Counted from the stretch's first letter, positions 11,801 through 24,583 are shown. The stretch: DNA of 64,000 nucleotides from Eutreptiella sp. 'Long Island Sound 2002' (GCA_964036045.1 OZ038397.1:23094032-23158031), one strand, 5' to 3'. The notes: generated by a model from the letters alone, not told the origin. Translations and numbers: made by a program.

Positions 11801-14800
11801 GGGGCATGTCTCTTGAGCGAGCAAAGCAAGCGAGGAAGGGTTTTGAGGGTGGTATAATGGTCGAAGTGGCGGGAATCATGTTTGGAGTCCCTCAACATGT
11901 ATCGTTATACAGCCCTGTAGCTGACACTCCCTCCCACCAGCTCGGCCCCAATATTCACTCTTGAATTGGGTGAGGCGCAATATTCCTGACCCCTCATTCA
12001 TCCATTCATCAACAACAGGGCGCAACTACACTACATGCTTTTTTTTTTGAAATCGTGGGGCAACTTGTTTGAGCACCCAAAAGGTCTACGAACAATGTGG
12101 GAAAAAAATCATTTTTCACCACTTTTGGACCCACAGGCGACCCCGTAACCCTACCCTAGCAGATGCACTGTGCGCACCAGTCCAGTGGGGCATTAAAGGT
12201 TGTTGACTTCACGGATTGAGCTTGCAAGTGATCCCCTTCATCATTATTTATCACCACAAGGGTGCCCAACACAATCCATAGCATTCAAACACAGCACATT
12301 CCCCCGGGACGTCCTTGTACGTATCATCCATCCTAAAATTGCCCATTTCAAGGGTTTTGGGGAACTTGCATGGGCTAATATGGGAGAAATATGGCTCAAA
12401 ATAGCCTCAACCCACTTGTTTGAGCACCCTAATAGGTCTAGGAACAACTTTGAAAAAACATTTTTGACCACTTTTGGACCTACGGGTGACCCCCGCAACC
12501 CTACCCTAGCACGTGCAACGGCGTTGACGGCATGGGATTACATTGCAAGTGATACCCTTCATCATTATTAATCACCACAAGGGTGTCCAACGCAATCCCT
12601 GGCTATCCGACACAACACAAGAAGGTGGAACTTGGAAAACTATGCCAAAGGGATGCTTTTCAAGGCTGATTTTGGGGTATTTTGGGCCCAAAAAGAGGTC
12701 GTCGAGGCCACTGTTTGGGTGCAAAACACACTAAATAGTGGTCAAACGTGTGTGTACATCATGTAGGATGGTTCCAATGGAAATATCCCCCTCCATGGGC
12801 ATGCTAGGTACCCAAACTGCCCGAATTTCCGCATTCCCCCCAAGCCCCCTTGTACCGCAATATGAGTTCCTAAATTGCCCATTCCAAGGGTTTTGGGGGA
12901 AATGCATGGGCCAATATGGGTCAAATACAGCTCAAAATAGCTGGAAATCACTTGTTTGAGCACCCCAAGTGGTGTTGGAACAACTCTTGAAAACAATTAT
13001 TTTTGATGACCTTTGGACCCACATGTGACCCCCTACCCTAGCATGTGCGTTGTGTGCTCCACCACTCAACATTGCCAAAATGGGGCCGTGAAGGCTGTTC
13101 ACAACGAGAAGATGGCTTGCAAGTGATCCCCTTCATCATCATTTATCACCACAAGGGTGCCCAACGTATTCCATGGCAATCAAACACAGCCGAGGAAGGT
13201 GGAAGTTGAAAAAGTATGAAAAAAGGGTGCTTTGCAAGGCTAGTTTTGCGGCACTTTGAGCCCCAAAAGAGTCATTGAGCCCATGAATTTGGTTCAAAAT
13301 CTGCTAGAATAGTGATCAAAAGTGTTTGTTCGTCATCTAGGTTGGTTCCAATGCAAATGGCCAACTCCAAGGACAAGCTAGACACATATATTGCCTGAAA
13401 AGGGGATTTTTTTTGCTTACTTTTGATGCTTTTTGAAAACAAGGACCACCACTTGCGAACCCCGTCCCTAGCCGCCACCGTTGATTTTCTTGCTATAAGT
13501 TTGTGTGATTGTCCCTCACACCCACTGGTTCCCAAAAGTGATCCCATATCCGTTGGGACACCCAACCGAGTGTTGTGAGCCCGTTTTGAGCCCGTGGTCA
13601 CACGTTTTGGCCCTAGAAAGGTTCTAAAAAGGCTTGAAAAATGGTGGAGCTCATGACCTTGGGGCCTTGAAAGACCTTTGAAGCAATGAATGCAATGCAC
13701 ATGGCCCTCAACGCTAAGCAATAACCTTGTTTCACCCCCCCAAAGAAAACCAAACTAGGTTAGAGTCACCGAGCAGGTGGAACTAGTCTTAGTTTTATAA
13801 CTCTCTAGTGTCTAGGGTGGACCTTCCACGTTTAGCAAGCAACAGGCAGTAGCAAGCAAGCAAGCACACGCAAAACGGGCAAAAATCACAACTCTGTCGT
13901 GGTGCTTTGGATTTCGCCGATAATCCTTTTCCCATTTTGGAGCCCTTTTAGAACTTTTGGGGGGTAACATGGGGTCACCATGGGCTCAAATTGAGCTAAA
14001 GGCACTTCTTTGAGCATCACAAGTGGTGTAGTAACAAATTTGACAAAAAAATATTTTCCACCATTTTTTGACGCTACACTACCTAGCACATGCCCATTGC
14101 ACCACGCCTAGGTGACAATGTAGCATTCCATGGCGGCGCGTAAATAGTGTGCAAGTGTGCCCATTCATGATTATTCATCACCGTAAGGGTGCCCAAGGCG
14201 ATACATGGCAGTCAAACACAACGAAGGAAGGTGGGACTTGGAAAAGCATGTGTAAAAGGTCCCTCAAGGCTTATTTTGGCCATTTTGGGCCCCAAGTGGG
14301 GCCGTTTAGCCCACTAAAGGTCCGCCACTTGCGGCAACTATTCCCAGCCGCCACTGTTGAGTTTCTTCCCCAAACTTTGTATGATTGTATTTCATGCTCA
14401 CAGGTATCATCCACCAAAATTTCAGTTGAATCCGAACCACCGCAACGGAAATTTGATTTTCCGCCATTTTGCGCGTGCTTGCTATGTGCGGCTACTTGCT
14501 GCTTGCTGCTTGCTGCTTGCTGCTTGCTGCTGCTTGCTAGAAAGGGTACCTCCACCCTGGACTTTAAAGAGGTTTATAAAACCTTCTTGGTTCCACCAGC
14601 TTGATGAAAGTGTCCACGCCATGTGTGGTGTTGGTGGTTGCTGCTGGCAGTGCCGTTGGTGCTGAATTTGGTGTTGTTGGTGGTTTTGTCACCGGTGTTT
14701 GGTGGTGTTGCTGCTCTTGGTCGTTTGCCTCTGGTCCATGAGTCCCTTGCACTGCATGCGCACAAAAATGCCCGGGATCTTCAGCGAAATTTCTCGTGGC

Positions 14801-17800
14801 GTTTTGTGATTGCCTCGGCGTCTCCCCCACCTCTTCCCTCCCCAGTTCCCTTCCCCACCGTGGGGGCTTGGAAGCATGAGACAGGCTGCACCGATAGCCC
14901 ACACCTACACCCAATATCAAGTGGTGGTGACATGTATTCCCTCCGTCTGGACGTATGATCATCAAGCGTTGCTGTACACACGAAACGAGTCAGAGGGAAC
15001 CAGACAAGACTCGATTGTCTAGTTCTCACAGTCCCAATTTCTGATGGCCCCAAGCCAGCAGAACACTGTTGTGAGGCTGCAACCAAGGGAGTATCCTGTT
15101 TGGTGCATGCGAGTGGTTGGTGCTCTATGCACACGGGTCGCACGTGTCACGCTTGTTACTGTATGCAGGAGCGAAGCCCATGATCCTACAACGAAGCCCC
15201 AGTCCGATCATTCCCCGATGGCTCGTGGGACTCCTACAGCAGTTGTGCTATCAAAGTCCATTTAAGGAGGCCCTTGATCAGGTCTGTGCTCAACCCACGG
15301 TTTCTGTGAGCCCTCTGGCACATGCAGGAGAAGAGACCTGCCCCGGCTTGTGCTTGAAACGGGAAAAGGTGAGGAGGAGGGTCACCCTCCCCTCCTTAGA
15401 CCCCCCTCCCTCCCCCAGGTCCATCAAAAGTTCCTCAGGGGGGGGGGAATTAAAAGCTGAGTAAAGGGGAAAGGTTTTTGCGCCATTTTTGGTACACAAC
15501 CCACGGATCTCAGACCCCCCCCTCCCGCCTCCCGCCCTCATAAAACAAGTTTGAACCTGCCGCAGCTTTGCTGAGCCTGCATGGCAACAATCAGCCCCCC
15601 TCCGGCTGGCTTGTCCAACAAGCTAGCCGGAGCCGCCCGTGTCTGCAGCCAAGGCTCTGACCGAACGCTCAACCCTCCGGATGACGACAGCCCCAGCGGC
15701 TATGACGACGAAGCGTTTCACCTCCTCTTGTTCCATCAGGCGCTCCATCTCAATAATCTTATTTGCCTTAGCGGTATCGTCTTCATCTGTGTGGGCAGTC
15801 ACGTTTAGATTTTCAACTTGAACTAGGATCCTGCAAGGGGTTCAAACCAAAAACCATGCTTGCCATCACCCACTAGGGACCTGAGGGACGTCGGGGAACA
15901 AGGTTGGGACCCTATTCCTCTTTCCTCTGTAGCGCAATGAGCCGTACCCGACCGCCCATCACCAGAACCAGAACCAGGTTGCAACCCTGTGACCCGGCCT
16001 AAGAACACGGTTGACGAAGATTGCCTCCTCGCTCCGACAGTAGGACGTCAATTCCCGACAAAAACGTGCTTGGAGGGGGGAGGGGGGGGGGCTTGCCTCC
16101 GCATTTAAGCCCCACCTTAGGCTCTGGCAAGGCCTTCCCCCGGTGCTCAATCTGGTGGTGCTCAAGCAGAATCGGGGATCGGTCCATCGTACCCCGAGTG
16201 CTGAAAAATTCAAACTTTTGAACTTGAACTAGGCTCCTGCAATGGGTTCGGACCAACACCAGGCCTGCCACTATCCACTGGGGAATCGAAAAGCGCTGGG
16301 GAACAAGGTTGCGACGCTATTTCTCTTGCCTCTGTGGCACAATGAGCCGTACCCGTCCACCCATAAACCAGAACCAGGTTGCAGCGTGACGGGGGCTAGG
16401 GAAACGCTCAACAAAAACATGGGCCAGAGACATGTTGCCCCTGGGGGACAAGGCGCTCGCGTGAAGCCTATCCAGGGCCCCTACTCTCTGGTGGCGGTCG
16501 GCAGGTACCGCTGCGGTTGGGGGCCACCGCCAAATTACGCAACGTCGAGTTTACCCCCTGCCAATTTGACGAGGCACCAAACCCCCCCTGACCCACTCCT
16601 GTGCGCCTTGTTGGAGGCATCCGGGGGAGCTGTTGTAATCCCAGATGCAGCCACCCTCCCCCCGCCACTCCCCCTTTACGTGTTCATCTCCCCCGTCTTC
16701 ATCTCTTCAAGTATCCGGAGGTGTTTTGGGAAGTCGTCGACAGTGTGCACATGCACGTGCGGCAGCAAATTTGCGGGGACGTACAGGCGTTGGGGCTGCA
16801 GTTCAGCGAGCGGCCGCCCATCAAAGGGTGGCGGGACATGTTCTCCGCCGCCACGATGGACATTGGCACCGTGGAACTGGTCCGCAGGCGCGAGGTGAGC
16901 GTTGTGCACGAGGAGATCCAGCGCTTCAAAGAGGACGGGGTTGTGCTGAAGGGCGGGAAGGTGTGCGCATGTCGGCTGCTTGGGGCTTGCGGGGGGGGGG
17001 GGCAGAGGCTGGGCTCGAGGGTCACGGCAGAGCGTACGGCTGCCCCACTAACCTCCCCGAAATTTTCTTCTCGAAGGACACTTATTGCCTCCGTCTGAGT
17101 GCCGTACAGGGGCTTGAGGGGACGCACGCCTATTTCCGTGGTGAGCACCGGGTCAAGGGCCGAGGCCGCGATGCTGCAGCGTTCTGGGGGGTCTGCAAAC
17201 CGGGTCAAAGGCGGCTGGAGCTCGGCAGAGCATGGCCGCTTCGGGAGAACTGGTATCGGATGCGGCTGTTGGATCGAAACGCGTCTGGGATGCCAAGCCG
17301 AAAAAAGAGCGTCGATCACGGCCGCTTTTCGGGGTTTACCAAGCGTGCGGGCGCAAAAAGTGACGCGCAAAAATGTGTTCGCCGGGGCCGGCGGCCACTT
17401 CCAGCGCGTGCGGGCGCAAAAAGTGACGCGAGTTCGGCCCTCCGGGCCTCACACGCACGTCGCTTGGGTCACTCACGGGACCCTCGCTCCTCGTACCGTC
17501 TACTGGGGCCGGAGATGTGTGCAACGCTTTTGTCGTCATACGCATTCGATCGGGCACTGCATCTTGAAGCAGACGTAGCTTTGGTGCATTCGCTGGAATA
17601 CAGAACTAAAGTGCACCACCATCTCGCCCCCACCGCAGGGCCTTCGTGGAACAACCTCCGATACCCGTACGACAACCGACGAGAAAGCCCCCCACTCCCG
17701 CCCTGTGTGTGCTTTTCGGGGGACCGCCGCTTCAGGGGCGCTACAGGGAAAGGGTGTACGGGATGGGACCACCTCTGATGCCAAGGGGTACGCTGATCTG

Positions 17801-18560
17801 CAGTTACCACGAGGGGACGGATGTTGCGTGTCAAGGGCTGACTCTGGTCCGGACCATGCGGCCGAGCTCGGTCATGCCCCAATCCCGAGGAAGCGTCGTT
17901 GAATGGCACCGGCGGTCGGGCGACCGCCCACCGCAGCCTGTCGTACACGATCTGTGCGCTGAAAAGGGGCGTGAAGCACCCATTTTGCGAATGCAATCGA
18001 TTTGTCTCTTTGTTGGCAATGACACGGGGCACACACAACACGTCAAAACAAGATGACCCACAAAACAGTGCGGCGCAAGACCATCCGACACGAATCATAT
18101 TATCACCGGCGGGGGTTACGAGTATCCGCAGGGTTTGGCAGTGCAGACAAAGTGCCCTGTGTTAGTTCTACCGCGGACGCCCTTGTGCCCAACACACGCC
18201 CTCCCACAACCCGCCAGTTCCCCCTCTCTTCCCCCACACCATTCCCCAATCCTGTCCCCATGACTCCCAAGCATTCCTCCGTGTCTACAGGAGCTTCCCG
18301 TCGATGCAGTCCTGTTTGCCACGGGGTACCACATGGCAGGGGCGCATCAAGACTGGCTCTGCCCCTCCTTGTGTGCCCGCTTGGGCTCTGGCTGGGACTT
18401 CATCCGCAAGGAGGGTGTGGGCAAGGGGGCCATGGCGCACGTGGCCGGGGGGCCGTGCCCGGTGCCGGGACTGCATTTCATTTGGGGGAATCTGCAGATG
18501 ATCCGTGATTCGGCCCCCTCTATGGCCGAGCATATCAAAGCGTACTTGGCCCCGCAGTAG
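8859..18560 (+). CDS. YUCCA-like flavin-containing monooxygenase
   Basis: Five exons join in phase: 8859-9832, 10664-10860, 15169-15281, 16712-16960 and 18291-18560 (TAG), giving about 600 residues. Exon 1 has an unfamiliar charged N-terminal region of about 200 residues, then the FAD-binding start VLIVGAAAAGLSTAACL and the YDRLHLHDI / YPSRMQFVNYL segments typical of plant YUCCA-type FMOs. Exon 2 has the FMO identity motif FKGRILHSSEY and the NADPH motif VGMGNSGAE. Exon 3 carries the RSPSPIIPR stretch, exon 4 has TMDIGTVELV and exon 5 has LFATGYHM. FMOs use FAD, NADPH and oxygen to oxidise soft nucleophiles or decarboxylate keto acids; the substrate here is unknown. The FAD motif is GAAAAG rather than GxGxxG, and the usual VATG is VANG. 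A GT..AG segment 9161-9298 is 138 bp and in frame, so it may be an intron (554 residues if removed). Confidence 0.88.
11640..14330. repeat. Degenerate repeat modules inside an FMO intron
   Basis: Two phrases recur through this intron. One reads CCCTTCATCATTATTTATCA then CCACAAGGGTGCCCAA (starts near 12233, 12556, 13129 and 14159). The other is a CACTTGTTTGAGCACCC segment followed by GGAACAACTTTGAAAA and CTACCCTAGCA (near 12060, 12410, 12950, 14005). A third phrase, ATTGCCCATTTCAAGGG...TGCATGGGC, occurs near 12338 and 12877 and in inverted orientation at about 11650-11710. Spacing is irregular (about 320, 570 and 1030 bp). It is probably an old transposable-element or satellite remnant; no coding frame is seen. 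Confidence 0.75.
14478..14540. repeat. (TTGCTGC)n microsatellite
   Basis: A 7-bp unit TTGCTGC is repeated about eight times with one shortened unit, inside the third FMO intron gap. Confidence 0.85.
15811..15984. repeat. Direct repeat copy 1 (partner 16217-16384)
   Basis: A segment starting AACTTGAACTAGG and ending CCAGAACCAGGTTGCA recurs about 400 bp downstream with moderate divergence. Both copies sit in the FMO intron between exons 3 and 4 and contain GGGGAACAAGGTTG and CAATGAGCCGTACCCG. Confidence 0.85.
16217..16384. repeat. Direct repeat copy 2 (partner 15811-15984)
   Basis: Second copy of the AACTTGAACTAGG...ACCAGGTTGCA repeat. A GGGAGGGG homopolymer-rich stretch (about 16074-16090) lies between the copies. 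Confidence 0.85.
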
Positions 18561-21500
18561 CACCGGAGCTCTTCGCTTTCTGCAGACATGACCACACATG
18601 CCATCGGCAGGGGAACTGAGTTGTGTCAGGAATCCGACCCGTACCAAGTACCACTCAGTAATATCCGCTCCTGCCGCACACGGAACTGAGTAGGAACCAG
18701 CTACGTCCCGTGTGCGACCCCGCTCCTGCTCATCGCCGCTGACCTGGCGGACGCCAGTGGCAAGTCTGGACATGACACTATTTTTGATTTTCGTCCAAGC
18801 TCCGCCACCCGTCTGCTTCTGCGTTCTGTGCTCTGTGCGTTCAGTGTTCCAGTGTACCGTTCGCCTGTGTACAGTACGCCTGTGTACAGTTTGTCACTGT
18901 ACCGTTGCCCGGTGTGCAGTCAATTTGTCATCGCGGTTCTGGTGTCTTCCGTGCAGCGGATTCCAGCCACGCGGATTTGCGCAGCACGTCGCCTTTGCTG
19001 TTTGGCCTGTGCTGAGTGGGTGCCATCCAAAATCTATCCTCGAATTCTGTGACCCAGGCCAATGTAGCCGTGCGACTTCACTGGTCAATCGCGCGCTATT
19101 CGATTGGGCTTGTCTAGCCAGTCAACCTGCTGGGTTTGCTTGGTTGACCCCAGTTGGCAGCAGGGATGACCATGTGTCAGGGGAAGATGCAGCACCTGGA
19201 GGTCAAGCTGCACGTTCGTGGTGCAGCCGGAACCGAGAGTGGCAGTAGTGAAGTCGAGCCACTTCTGTGTCGCGATGCTGTGGTCTGCAGCGCGGTCTTC
19301 AGAGTCAGTCGCGGGTCACCGAAGGGAAACGGGGGGTTGGTTTGAACCCCGTGCTGTGGCCGATGCGATGCCTCAAACCGGCGTAGTTTGTCTGCATCGA
19401 CATTCGAACGTATGTTGACACATGTGGTGCATGACAAGCCCAGAATGTGTCCGGCATTTGCTCTGGACGTAGTCAGGGGATGCCCCGGGTGCAGCCAGGC
19501 TTCGTCAGCACAAGTACGATAAGATAAAGCAATGGACCAGCGGCATTGGGCAGGAGGAGGGCTTGGAGCCTGTTCCCCTTCTCTCTTTGCCGGCAAGTCG
19601 ACTCTTGCACCTTGATCGTTCCATTCTCGGGGGAGCTGGGGTGCGGGAATTTATAAAACCATTAACCTTTACATAACCATATCCATAGCCGCGTCCGCAA
19701 CGTTGCTGCCCACAGTCCATTCCCACTCCTGCACCTGGTCTTCTCTTTGCTGTCAGTGCAGACTAATCAAGTCAACGGCCGCAAGGCATCACCAAGTTTG
19801 GTGCACCCTAACGTCGGATACTCCACTATTTATCTCCATCGTTACGACCAATGTTGCAGGCCTGGAGCGAGCATGCAGAGCGAGCGAATGAGCGCGTGGA
19901 GGGGCAGGGAGGGTGTCCGTTCCCTGAACTTCAAGGGTCGCGCCCTGTGCTGCATCAGATCCAGGACAAGCACAGCACCTGCCACGTTTACTGATGCGTG
20001 TTGCACAATCCTCACCGCAGTTGACATGGTCATCATTGTAGGGTTTCCTGAGGAGTGAGGGTAACCGCATCCTCTATCGTACCGTCACGACATCTTGCTC
20101 CAGTTATTTCAATTTGTGAGAGAAGGTACATGCTGGGGACCACTCATGCACACGAATAGGATGAGCGGTGGTCTACCGTTGAAGTTACCAGGGCGATACG
20201 GGCCCCAGGGCCAATGGCAACGCAGGACAAAGCATGGTGGAGAGCTCACATCGAGCTGTGGACGATGATTCGAATACTTGGATGAGCCATGTGATTTGTT
20301 GCCCACGCCCTGTTGTCGTATGCAGCAGCATCCACCCCTCTGCTGTGGTCAGGTTTACAAAGGGGAACACTGAGATTGGAACACGAAACCTGCAAATTTC
20401 GGCGAAAATGCTGACTCCCACAATGTGGTGGTGGTGGGGGGGGGGGGAACAGGGGGCTGCTGTCGCTCGCGCACCGAGGCCGCTCACCCCCCGTGTGCCA
20501 GCAACCCGATGACGGGTTGCTCACCGGGCAGCGCCAAGAACGCAAAGTTTGTCAAAGTGTACCAAACGTGTCACAACGCCCAACGGGTAATGGGGGTGTG
20601 GCAAAGCGCACGAGGGATGCCCCAAAAGTGAACTCAGGTGCAACGGGAGTGTACTGAAGTTTGAGGGCAAGTGTCATGGGGTTTCCCAGAGTGAAACGGA
20701 AACGAGAGAGAGAATCCGCAGCCCCGACGGTGCAGGACAAGCTTCGCCCTGCCATTCGCGGCCGCGACCATTTTATGACGAGCAGGGGCAGTAGGAGCTC
20801 CATTCAAGAGATATTGATGACGATTTGGGGTTCGTCCTCACGCCTTTGGTCTGGCCCCATGCGCGGGTGTTCGTGTGCAGCGACGGATTTGTCGTCCGGC
20901 TGCGCTTTTGAGGGTTCGACCGATTACTACCCCGTCGCTGGCCAAAGGGGGGGACGAGACATGGTCCAGCCCCGGGGATTCATCAGGGGTTTAGGCTACT
21001 GTAAAGGAAAGCGACAAACCTATCGAAGGTCGACCGAAGTGGGACTGAAACTGGAAGGCCCTGGGCTTGGGAGCACAACAGTCTATTTTGGACATCATTT
21101 CATCATTGGCAGTGCTACATCACCCTGGGTCAGCAATGCTTCGCACCTGTTGACACGAACCCCCCCCCCCGCCCCCGGGTCCAATCCCCTCCTCAAATCT
21201 CAATAAATGTCAATCAGAAAAATCTCAACCGAAAATCATCACAATATTTGAACCAGTTTAGCTGCACAAATCTTGGGGTCTTGTGACCCCCCCCCCCCCC
21301 GGGTTTGCCCTCTGCCCCCATGGTCCAACTCCTGGTGTGGTCATAAACTCTCGCCTCCACCTACGCACCTACAACCCCCCCTGGGAGGCAGACGACAGAA
21401 GAAGTGGAAGATGTGCACCTGTGGCGCACCATATGCAGGAGGGGGCATGATGTATGACTGATGCCTCTCTACGGCGACAGCCAAAACCGGGTCCAGGAGC

Positions 21501-21973
21501 TACATGTATTGCAAGCGATTCTGCCCCATACCGGGGGGATGTCAAGGCACCGCAGGCACCATGCACCGTGCTGTACGGTGCAGACAGCAGACACAAAACG
21601 TGCAGCCCCCTCGCACGGGGCTCGTGCACTCGCACACACGACGGTAACATGCGCTACACATCCCCCCACGGGTTAGCGGCTCGGCGCACAGCGGCGGACT
21701 GCTGCGGGAAACAACATTGAAGCCAATGGTACCACGAGGGCCAACCATGGTCCGCACACTGCCTGGAGCGCACATTCCCACATGCCCGCCATTTATAGTC
21801 AGGGGTCAGACACTGTTCCAGCCGCAGCTGCCACACAGTCATTCCCCTACACAGGTCTCTCTACCTGGCGTACAGCGTGCCCTGAATGGCTCAGCGATAC
21901 ACCAAAGAAGATACATGAATGCATCCACATCGAATGATACGCAGGGGGCGGCGTGGTAACGGGTCTGTAGTGA
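18561..21973. other. Intergenic stretch without a recognised gene
   Basis: No family-level match was found on either strand. A short repeat of TGTACAGT..GCCTGTGTACAGT type lies at about 18850-18915. A plus-strand frame at 20661-21206 (181 codons) starts with a basic stretch but matches no family I know. C homopolymers occur at about 21162-21175 and 21287-21300. A G homopolymer occurs at about 20437-20447. Confidence 0.6.
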
Positions 21974-22230
21974 AACCTAGTAAAAAAAATTTTTTTTAAA
22001 AAGTTTTTTTTTTTACTAGGTAACAGTTTACTAGGTAACACGTTTTTTTACTAGGTATTGGGAACCTAGTAAAAAAAAAAGTTTTTTTTTTTACTAGGTT
22101 TCAAAACCTAGTAAAAAAAAAAACTTTTTTTTTTACTAGGTTTTCAAACCTAGTAAAAAAAAAAGTTTTTGTTTTTACTAGGTTTCAGAACCTAGTAAAA
22201 AGAAAATTTTTTTTTATTACTAGGTTACTG
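21974..22230. repeat. Array of CCTAGT-A(n)-T(n)-ACTAGG palindromes (left)
   Basis: At least four units of the form AACCTAGT, a run of 8-11 A, a short hinge, a run of T, then ACTAGGTT. Each is a near-perfect inverted repeat of 30-40 bp able to form a hairpin or cruciform. The array ends ACTAGGTTACTGGG directly before the 85-bp minisatellite. Confidence 0.93.
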
Positions 22231-23483
22231 GGTAGCCACCTTGCCCACTTGTGGGCCACTTCTGATTTTGCCCCCCGCTCTGCAGCGGTGGGGCTCCCCG
22301 ATACGGCAGGGGTGAGGTAGCCACCTTGCCCACTTGTGGGCCACTTCTGATTTTGCCCCCCGCTCTGCAGCGGTGGGGCTCCCCGATACGGCAGGGGTGA
22401 GGTAGCCACTTTGCCCACTTGTGGGCCACTTCTGATTTTGCCCCCCGCTCTGCAGCGGTGGGGATCCCCGATACGGCAGGGGTGAGGTAGCCACCTTGCC
22501 CACTTGTGGGCCACTTCTGATTTTGCCCCCCGCTCTGAAGCGGAGGGGCTCCCCGATACGGCAGGGGTGAGGTGGCCAATTTGCCCACTTGTGGGCCACT
22601 TCTGATTTTGCCCCCCGCTCTGCAGCGGTGGGGATCCCCGATACGGCAGGGGTGAGGTAGCCACTTTGCCCACTTGTGGGCCACTTCTGATTTTGCCCCC
22701 CGCTCTGAAGCGGAGGGGATCCCCGATACGGCAGGGGTGAGGTAGCCACTTTGCCCACTTGTGGGCCACTTCTGATTTTGCCCCCCGCTCTGAAGCGGAG
22801 GGGATCCCCGATACGGCAGGGGTGAGGTTGCCAATTTGCCCACTTGTGGGCCACTTCTGATTTTGCCCCCCGCTCTGAAGCGGAGGGGATCCCCGATACG
22901 GCAGGGGTGAGGTAGCCACTTTGCCCACTTGTGGGCCACTTCTGATTTTGCCCCCCGCTCTGAAGCGGTGGGGCTCCCCGATACGGCAGGGGTGAGGTAG
23001 CCAATTTGCCCACTTGTGGGCCACTTCTGATTTTGCCCCCCGCTCTGCAGCGGTGGGGCTCCCCGATACGGCAGGGGTGAGGTAGCCACTTTGCCCACTT
23101 GTGGGCCACTTCTGATTTTGCCCCCCGCTCTGCAGCGGTGGGGCTCCCCGATACGGCAGGGGTGAGGTAGCCACTTTGCCCACTTGTGGGCCACTTCTGA
23201 TTTTGCCCCCCGCTCTGCAGCGGTGGGGATCCCCGATACGGCAGGGGTGAGGTAGCCAATTTGCCCACTTGTGGGCCACTTCTGATTTTGCCCCCCGCTC
23301 TGAAGCGGAGGGGATCCCCGATACGGCAGGGGTGAGGTAGCCAATTTGCCCACTTGTGGGCCACTTCTGATTCTGCCCCCCGCTCTGAAGCGGTGGGGCT
23401 CCCCGATACGGCAGGGGTGAGGTAGCCACTTTGCCCACTTGTGGGCCACTTCTGATTTTGCTCCCCGCTCTGCAGCGGTGGGG
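22231..23483. repeat. 85-bp minisatellite, 14.7 copies
   Basis: Units start at GGTAGCCAC every 85 bp exactly (22231, 22316, 22401 ... 23421), with a truncated last copy. Units contain TTGCCCACTTGTGGGCCAC and CCCCGATACGGCAGGGGTGA. Variation is confined to a few sites (CCACC/CCACT/CCAAT, GCAG/GAAG, CGGT/CGGA, GGCT/GGAT) in mixed combinations. Since 85 is not a multiple of three and no minus-strand frame meets a stop, all three frames stay open for about 380-415 codons. This explains the long overlapping frames without implying a gene. Confidence 0.97.
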
Positions 23484-23488
23484 GTTTC

Positions 23489-23574
23489 GGAACCTAGTAA
23501 AAAAAAAGTTTTTGTTTTTACTAGGTTTTAGAACCTAGTGAAAACAAAAGTTTTTTTTTTACTAGGTTACTGGG
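23489..23574. repeat. CCTAGT/ACTAGG palindromes (right flank of minisatellite)
   Basis: Two more AACCTAGT-A(n)-T(n)-ACTAGG hairpins, ending in ACTAGGTTACTGGG, the same 14 bp that ends the left array. The minisatellite is therefore bracketed by matching palindrome blocks. Confidence 0.92.
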
Positions 23575-24132
23575 CCTCCCCTTTTTCCTTTTGCCCTTCG
23601 TGTTTGCAACAATGTCCTCCAAGCAAAGCTCTGCGGAAGGCACTGAGGCAGGCACGAAGAAATCAGCGACAATGAGTCCCGTGGGCACGGATGACACCCT
23701 TATAATACGCATGCAGTGTACTTTTATTGCTTGGTTGTTTGTGACACTTTACCCTTGATCTGATGAAGGAGCTTACTCATCATTCATGGGTAAAGAGTCA
23801 CAGACACAGGCTAAGGTGCAATGCATGCGGGGGACCGACAATCAAAATCTATGCCCCCCTATTATGGGCTGCTACACTCATTGGACTTTCTGGGGGTTAC
23901 TTCACGCCTCCGGCTCGGCTCTCTTCCCTGCATTGTATGTTGTATGTTACGTTTTGCTTATGCACATGGGGTGCCCAGCCGTGTTTCTGTCATGACTCCT
24001 CCCAGGTATTGGCACCTTTCGATTCGGTCCTACCGGTAAGGGATCTTGGCAAGGCTGTGCTGCTGTCGCGAAAGTGCGGAGAGATGCCGCCTCAGCTGGG
24101 ATGTGGTTTGTTGAAGTTACTACACCGCACAG

Positions 24133-24334
24133 CAATGACTGTGCCCATCGCACAATGGGCCTAAGGCGAGGCGCCTGGTTGGAGTATGACAAAAATCTAA
24201 TCAAAGAGTTGGAAGAAAAGACCACGGGCGTGATTCGCAACATGTGCAAGCACAACCCTCCCTCTGCACAACCCACCTACAAAGACAAGAAGTCGGACCT
24301 CATCTACAAGCGCGTGTTTTGCGACTTCATATAA
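24133..24334 (+). CDS. Putative C-terminal exon of an unassigned protein
   Basis: After a CCGCACAG acceptor, a plus-strand frame of 66 residues runs to TAA at 24332-24334. It is charged and Lys-rich (for example LEYDKNLIKELEEKTTG, YKDKKSDLIYKRVF) and followed by an A/T-rich stretch (TATATGTATGTATATATTT) that would suit a 3' untranslated region. Upstream exons could not be identified with confidence; a small candidate lies near 24006-24050. No family is recognised. Confidence 0.35.
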
Positions 24335-24583
24335 AGCACGCGTGTGTGCACCTCATATATGTATGTATATATTTATCATATAAAAGCTCCTTCTTTTCTT
24401 GAGCCTCATTTTATTTTTGCTGACCTTGCAATACACGGTTTGGCCCGGGTGGGGCGCCACTTACACAAGTGGCCTGGAATAGACCAGGGGGCACCATGCC
24501 CTTAAACATAAATACCACCTACCGTTGACCCCCCCCCCCATAAACTTGGTTTTTTTTGTTCAAATTCAAGTCCAAATTTGTCA

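Noticed and set aside
22185-23449. Three overlapping minus-strand frames of about 380-417 codons
   Set aside because: They are the three readings of the 85-bp minisatellite; no non-repeat coding sequence is attached.
22231-23483. CRISPR-like array
   Set aside because: Units abut without unique spacers and the context is eukaryotic; it is a minisatellite. The same holds for 60132-61085.
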